Assembly: GCA_029959325.1 (NCBI GenBank)
Contig: JASCPF010000031.1
Coordinates: 1-37,057, forward strand
Source of the DNA: Microbacteriaceae bacterium PS02068
Lineage (GTDB): Bacteria; Actinomycetota; Actinomycetes; Actinomycetales; Microbacteriaceae
Length of the DNA: 37,057 bases
Direction of reading: 5' to 3'
Below the pieces are notes generated by a model. It ran no database searches, had not been told where the DNA came from, and was given only the letters and a program-made list of their open reading frames with translations. Made by a program: the position numbers and the translations under genes. This document shows, one piece after another, positions 33,357-37,057 of the stretch (positions within the stretch are counted from its first letter, which is position 1; the number at the start of each line of letters is the position of its first letter).

Positions 33357-33992
33357 ATGACAACAGTGGGAATCATCGGAGCAGGACACATCGGCAGCGC
33401 GCTCGCGGAGGGCCTCGCGCAGCGCGGCTATGACGTGGTCATCGCCAACTCGCGGGGGCCCGAGACCCTGACGGATCTCGTCGCGCGCCTGGGCGAGAAC
33501 GTGCGCGCGGCGACCGCAGAAGAGGCGGCCGAGGCCGCGGATTGGGCCGTCGTCACGGTGCCGCTGAAGGCGCTGGATGCCGTGCCGGTGGCGCCGCTCG
33601 CCGGCAAGATCGTGCTCGACACGAACAACTACTACTGGGAGCGCGACGGCCGCATCGCCGCGCTCGACGAGAATCGCACCACGACGACGGGCATGGCGCA
33701 GGAACACCTGCCGACCTCGCGCGTCGTGAAGGCGTTCAACCACATCCCGGCTGCCGACATCCTCACCTCGGGGTCGCCCGCCGGCACCCCGGGCCGCCGC
33801 GCCCTCGCGATCGCGAGCGATCACGCCGACGCCGCGGCGCTCGCCACCCAGATCTACGACGAGTTCGGCTTCGACACGGTCGACATCGGCTCGGTGGCCG
33901 AGAGCTGGCGCGTCGAGCGCGACCGCCCGGCGTACGTCGTGCGGCAGGATGCCGACGAGCTGCGCGAGAACCTCGCCCGCGCGACGCGCTGA
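33357..33992 (+). CDS. NADPH-dependent F420 reductase-like (NAD(P)-binding) oxidoreductase
   Basis: A 211-residue protein from ATG 33357. The Rossmann motif GIIGAGHIGSALAEGL starts at residue 5; NSRGPETL at 32-39 is the NADP-phosphate-binding loop typical of the F420-dependent oxidoreductase/YqkB-like family. VKAFNHIPAADI and the C-terminal domain complete it. Short members like this one often act on unknown substrates rather than F420, so the cofactor partner is uncertain. It is divergent from the aminopeptidase. Confidence 0.9.
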   Translation: MTTVGIIGAGHIGSALAEGLAQRGYDVVIANSRGPETLTDLVARLGENVRAATAEEAAEAADWAVVTVPLKALDAVPVAPLAGKIVLDTNNYYWERDGRIAALDENRTTTTGMAQEHLPTSRVVKAFNHIPAADILTSGSPAGTPGRRALAIASDHADAAALATQIYDEFGFDTVDIGSVAESWRVERDRPAYVVRQDADELRENLARATR

Positions 33993-34103
33993 GTCACCGC
34001 CGCCCGCGGCGCCGTTGCCGGTGCGGCGGGCGGCGAGGTGCGACGATGGGACGGCCCGCGGACGCACCCAGACACGCCGAGAGGGCACACCGAGAGGACG
34101 CCC

Positions 34104-34811
34104 ATGACTCGACGACGCCTCGTACAGCCTCGCCCGCACGACGATCTGAAGAACGTCCCGTACGAGATCTTCATCGCCCTGCTTTCGGTGCTCTCGATCG
34201 TCAACATCGTGCTGTGGTTCGTCTTCCACGACAACGAGCCGATCCAGACCGTGCTCTCGACGATGACGGCGCTGTTCACGGTCGTGTTCCTGAGCGACTT
34301 CCTCTACCGACTCGCGACCGCACCGTCGCGCGCCCGCTATTTCTGGCGCGACTTCGGCTGGGCCGACCTGCTGTCGAGCCTGCCGCTGACGCAGTCGAAC
34401 ATCCTGCGCGTGTTCCGCCTGCACCGGGTCATCCGCCTCTTCCGCCGTGTCGGCGCCCGCCGCATCATCGACACGATCGTGCACGACCGCGCGAACAGCG
34501 CCCTCATGCTGCTGCTGTTCGCGGGGGTCCTTGTCATGGAGTTCGGCAGCCTCGCGGTGCTCTACTACGAAGACGGAGCCCCCGGAGCCAACATCACAAC
34601 CGCGGCCGACGCGCTGTGGTACACCCTCGTGACGATCTCGACGGTCGGTTACGGCGACCACTACCCGGTGACGGTGGCGGGCCGCATCGTCGGGGTCTGG
34701 ATCATCCTCATCGGCGTGGGCATCTTCGGCACGTTCACGGGCTACCTTCCTCTCCCCGCGCAGGAAGAGGGCGACGGATGCCCCGGTCGCATCCGCTCCC
34801 GTCTCACCTGA
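34104..34811 (+). CDS. Voltage-sensor-type potassium channel, C-terminal tail frameshifted
   Basis: A 235-residue channel as written. Four sensor-like helices come first, S4 being RVFRLHRVIRLFRRVGARR (102-120), with the selectivity filter TVGYGD at 180-185 and the inner helix ending GIFGTFTGY (214). After Tyr214 the frame gives a short odd tail (LPLPAQEEGDGCPG...). The next frame, from 34747, instead reads FLSPRRKRATDAP and a charged helical tail. Family members usually run GTFTGYLANLFLSPRR, so an 11-bp deletion (or another change of 3n+2) after codon 214 explains both. The pore is intact, so the channel may still conduct with an altered tail. ATG 34104 is chosen by the following basic leader and helix 1. 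Confidence 0.88.
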   Translation: MTRRRLVQPRPHDDLKNVPYEIFIALLSVLSIVNIVLWFVFHDNEPIQTVLSTMTALFTVVFLSDFLYRLATAPSRARYFWRDFGWADLLSSLPLTQSNILRVFRLHRVIRLFRRVGARRIIDTIVHDRANSALMLLLFAGVLVMEFGSLAVLYYEDGAPGANITTAADALWYTLVTISTVGYGDHYPVTVAGRIVGVWIILIGVGIFGTFTGYLPLPAQEEGDGCPGRIRSRLT

Positions 34812-34953
34812 GCAGTCCGGGGCGAACACCGACCGCGATGCCCAGCTGCGCGCGCTGCTCGCGCAGACCGAGGCATCCGCCGCCGAACTCCGCCGCCTGC
34901 TCGGCGACGACCCGCGCGCCGAGGCGGAACCCACGCCTGAGCCCGGCACGTAG
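34747..34953 (+). other. Displaced C-terminal tail of the potassium channel (other frame)
   Basis: 68 codons, from FLSPRRKR to the coiled-coil-like DAQLRALLAQTEASAAELRR and then LLGDD, ending at TAG 34953. With the channel body this gives about 282 residues, close to what I expect for the family. No start codon or ribosome site precedes it, so it is probably not made alone. Confidence 0.75.
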
Positions 34954-34974
34954 CCGAGCCGGGCGGCGAGCCAA

Positions 34975-35042
34975 AACAGGCGATACGGCGACAACAGGAC
35001 GATCCGCCACCCAGGCATCCTGTTCTCGCGGAATCGCCTGTT
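34975..35042. repeat. Imperfect 27-bp palindrome between convergent genes
   Basis: Arms 34975-35001 and 35016-35042 match at 23 of 27 positions, with a 14-nt loop. Each arm contains AACAGG twice. The second arm ends one base before the UbiB stop codon. Probable bidirectional terminator or extragenic palindrome. Confidence 0.8.
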
Positions 35043-35043
35043 C

Positions 35044-36813
35044 TCAGCGACGCCGCGGGCCGGGCCCCGACGGCCGCCGGCGCGCGCCGGGGCGCAGCGC
35101 GAACGCGAGCGGCACGATGCTCACAGACATCAGGACGATCCCGAACGGCGGGGCCGCGGCGAAGACGAGCGCCCCGCCGACCACCAGCGCGGCGAAGACC
35201 ACGGCCGCGATCGTGCGGCGCAGCAGGCCCTCGAGGCGCTCGAGCTTGCGGTCGATCTGCGGCGTCTCGACCGAGAGCGCGCCGCCCTCGATCTTCGTCG
35301 CCACCGAGTCGACGAGGGGAGGCAGCCCGACCATGGTCTTCGCGTACGAGAACATGCTCTTCGCGGCATCCGTCACGACATTGCGGCTCTCTTCGCGCAG
35401 CAGCTTCTGTGCGTACGGGTCGATCGCCTCCCAGATGTTGAAGGCGGGATCGAGCGCGCTGCAGACGCCCGACGTCAGCGAGACCGCCCGCATGATCAGC
35501 AGGAAGTTCTCGGGCAGCTGCACGGGCAGCTCACGCATCGCCTCGCCGAAGTCTTCCGCGAAGCCGCGGAACTCGCGCGGGTCGACGCTCTGCAGCTCAC
35601 CGAAAGCCATGCCGCCGAACCGGGCGAACAGCGCCGTCAGCGCGCGCTCGAGCTCGGTCGTGTCGGCGCTCGGCAGCAGCACGCCGATCTGCTGGATGCC
35701 GGCGACCAGGCCCCTGCCGTCGCGCGCCGCGACCGCGATGACGATCTTGCGCAGCCCCGCGCGCAGCGTGTCGGGCACCTGGCCCATCATCCCGAAGTCG
35801 ATGAACGTGAGCGTCCACGTGCGGCCCTGCTCGTCGGGCGCGTGCGGGGTCACGAAGACGTTCCCGGGGTGCGGATCGGCGTGGAAGAACCCGGCCCCGA
35901 AAAGCTGCTCGAACATCGCCTCGGCGAACGCCTGCGCGACCTCCGTCGGGTCGATGCCCGCGGCGCGCAGCGCCTCGACGTCGTTCAGCTTGATCGCCGT
36001 GACATCCGACAGGGTCAGCACCCGACGGGTCGTGCGCTCCCACACGACGACGGGCGCGGCCACCCGATGCCCGTCGGCGAGCTCTTCCTCGAAGCGCTCG
36101 GCGTTGACACCCTCGTGCAGATAGTCGACCTCTTCGCGGCTCGTCGCCGCGAACTCTTCGACCAGGCTCGGCACGTCCACGCGGTCCGCGACGATTCGGA
36201 TGCGGCTGAGGCGGTCGGCGATCGTGCGCAGCGCGGCGAGGTCGGTCTCGACGATCCCGTCGATGCCCGGCCGCTGCACCTTCACGACGACGTCGGCGAA
36301 GCCGGCGAGGTCGGCATCGTCCTGCGCGAGTCTGGCGCGATGCGCTTGACCGAGGGATGCCGCGGCGACCGGCACCTCGTCGAACCGCGCGAACGCACGC
36401 TCGAGCGGCACGCCGAGCTCAGCCTCGGCGAGCGCGCGGATCTGCGCGAACGGCACGGCCGGCACCTCGTCCTGCAGCTGCTCCAGTTCGCTCGTGACCT
36501 CGGGCGGCAGCACGTCGAGGCGTGACGACAGGAACTGCCCGACCTTGATCATCAGGCCGCCGAGCTCGACGGCGAGCACGCCGAACCGCCGCGCCGTGCG
36601 ACGCAGGCGCTCGGTGCGCCCGCGCTCCGACATGCGAGCGAGGCCGATGCGCGGCAGGAAGAGATCGAACCACCAGGTCGAGATCATCACGCGGGTCGCG
36701 AACCGCACGATCCGGTTGTAGCGGGCGCGCGAGCGCGCAGACGTCTCTGAGGCGCGCGAGCGCGCAGAGGTATCCGGGGCGCTCCCGTCACGGGAGCGCC
36801 CGTCCTGCGACAC
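35044..36813 (-). CDS. UbiB/AarF/ABC1-family atypical kinase-like protein
   Basis: A 589-residue protein in the UbiB group, which affects isoprenoid-quinone biosynthesis through an ATPase activity. The KxGQ motif is KVGQ (80-83), the alanine-rich loop replacing the kinase glycine loop is VPVAAASLGQ (138-146), the ATP-site lysine is in VVKVQRPG (168), and the catalytic-type blocks HADPHPGN (301-308) and FIDFGMMG (327-334) follow. Two C-terminal helices anchor it in the membrane. GTG 36813 is four bases after the upstream stop, but a 12-bp hairpin lies just inside the frame; GTG 36708 (V-R-F-A-T-R) is the alternative start. The intervening residues are a duplicated T-S-A-R-S-R-A stretch. Confidence 0.9.
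   Translation of the reverse strand: MSQDGRSRDGSAPDTSARSRASETSARSRARYNRIVRFATRVMISTWWFDLFLPRIGLARMSERGRTERLRRTARRFGVLAVELGGLMIKVGQFLSSRLDVLPPEVTSELEQLQDEVPAVPFAQIRALAEAELGVPLERAFARFDEVPVAAASLGQAHRARLAQDDADLAGFADVVVKVQRPGIDGIVETDLAALRTIADRLSRIRIVADRVDVPSLVEEFAATSREEVDYLHEGVNAERFEEELADGHRVAAPVVVWERTTRRVLTLSDVTAIKLNDVEALRAAGIDPTEVAQAFAEAMFEQLFGAGFFHADPHPGNVFVTPHAPDEQGRTWTLTFIDFGMMGQVPDTLRAGLRKIVIAVAARDGRGLVAGIQQIGVLLPSADTTELERALTALFARFGGMAFGELQSVDPREFRGFAEDFGEAMRELPVQLPENFLLIMRAVSLTSGVCSALDPAFNIWEAIDPYAQKLLREESRNVVTDAAKSMFSYAKTMVGLPPLVDSVATKIEGGALSVETPQIDRKLERLEGLLRRTIAAVVFAALVVGGALVFAAAPPFGIVLMSVSIVPLAFALRPGARRRPSGPGPRRR
36777..36801 (-). terminator. Perfect 12-bp inverted repeat after the PadR-like gene
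   Basis: Arms GGGCGCTCCCGT (36777-36788) and ACGGGAGCGCCC (36790-36801) are exact complements. It lies 17 bp past the PadR-like stop and has the look of a GC-rich hairpin terminator, without a T-run. It would fall within the UbiB frame if GTG 36813 is the true start. Confidence 0.5.
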
Positions 36814-36817
36814 CCGG

Positions 36818-37057
36818 TCAGCCTTCGGCGAGGATGGCGTAGAGCTTGCGGCGCGCGTCGTCGATGATGTCGACGGCCTGCTGCACCTGCTCGGGCGTGC
36901 CGGTGCGCCCGACCTGCATGGCGGCCTGCGCGAGGTTCGCGCCCGCCTTCGGCAGCGCGCCGAACCCGGGGCGATCGCCGTGCGAGGCGCCGCCGCCACC
37001 CGCACCGCCGGCCGGAGCGTCGGATGCCTGCGGCGTCCGCCACGGCGCGGGCTTGTC
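36818..37057 (-). CDS. C-terminal part of a PadR-like regulator (partial)
   Basis: 80 codons to the TGA at 36820-36818; the rest lies outside the window. The visible part has a Gly/Pro/Ala-rich linker and a helix, NLAQAAMQVGRTGTPEQVQQ, then AVDIIDDARRKLYAILAEG. This ending resembles the C-terminal helices of actinobacterial PadR-family transcription factors, but without the DNA-binding domain the call is tentative. It lies upstream of, and probably with, the UbiB gene. Confidence 0.5.
   Translation of the reverse strand, partial: DKPAPWRTPQASDAPAGGAGGGGASHGDRPGFGALPKAGANLAQAAMQVGRTGTPEQVQQAVDIIDDARRKLYAILAEG

Overview
The window looks like chromosome of a high-GC actinobacterium, most likely Microbacteriaceae and probably Microbacterium or a close relative. 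This rests on roughly 70% GC, GTG starts, leaderless promoters, the style of proteins such as the M18 aminopeptidase and the MoxR-DUF58-TgpA trio, and a small GAAA-tetraloop SRP RNA. I could run no database search, so the genus is an inference.

Layout. 1-1200 is the N-terminal part of dnaX (minus), carrying an in-frame copy of a 24-bp interspersed repeat. A flavin monooxygenase (1301-2446) faces an amine-utilisation operon on the minus strand: permease (5019-6491), copper amine oxidase with a His-rich tail (2974-4989) and a Met/His-rich membrane protein (2415-2969). Divergent from it is a second APC permease broken by one TAA codon (6712-8196), overlapped by an IclR regulator. Central carbon genes follow on the minus strand: pta-ackA (acetyl-CoA to acetate plus ATP) and a HAD/GH65 pair (phosphorolysis of an alpha-glucoside and conversion of beta-glucose-1-phosphate). 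15.7-16.6 kb holds two clusters of the 24-bp repeat around a broken GIY-YIG nuclease gene, then the SRP RNA. MoxR, DUF58 and a transglutaminase-like protein form a plus-strand operon. After tRNA-Ser(GGA) come a Nudix hydrolase/membrane protein pair, an ATP-grasp protein, an SDR, a siderophore-interacting reductase, a VapBC-type toxin-antitoxin pair, an NYN-domain protein coupled to an NAD(P)-binding protein, a beta-propeller lactonase, an MFS exporter, MsrA, an M18 aminopeptidase, an F420-type dinucleotide oxidoreductase, a voltage-sensor potassium channel with a frameshifted tail, a UbiB-family kinase and the C-terminus of a PadR-like protein.

What stands out is mostly at DNA level. The heptamer GGATGCC occurs about 90 times on the two strands, around ten times the composition-based expectation. 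Nine genes share a TANNNT box placed 6-8 nt before a GTG or ATG start, the signature of leaderless transcripts. Four intergenic regions each carry a different long palindrome. The 24-bp repeat is clustered around the GIY-YIG remnant and also sits inside dnaX. Three genes (permease, nuclease, channel) are broken by small lesions; sequencing error cannot be excluded for any of them. I see no prophage, insertion sequence, CRISPR array or obvious defence island.
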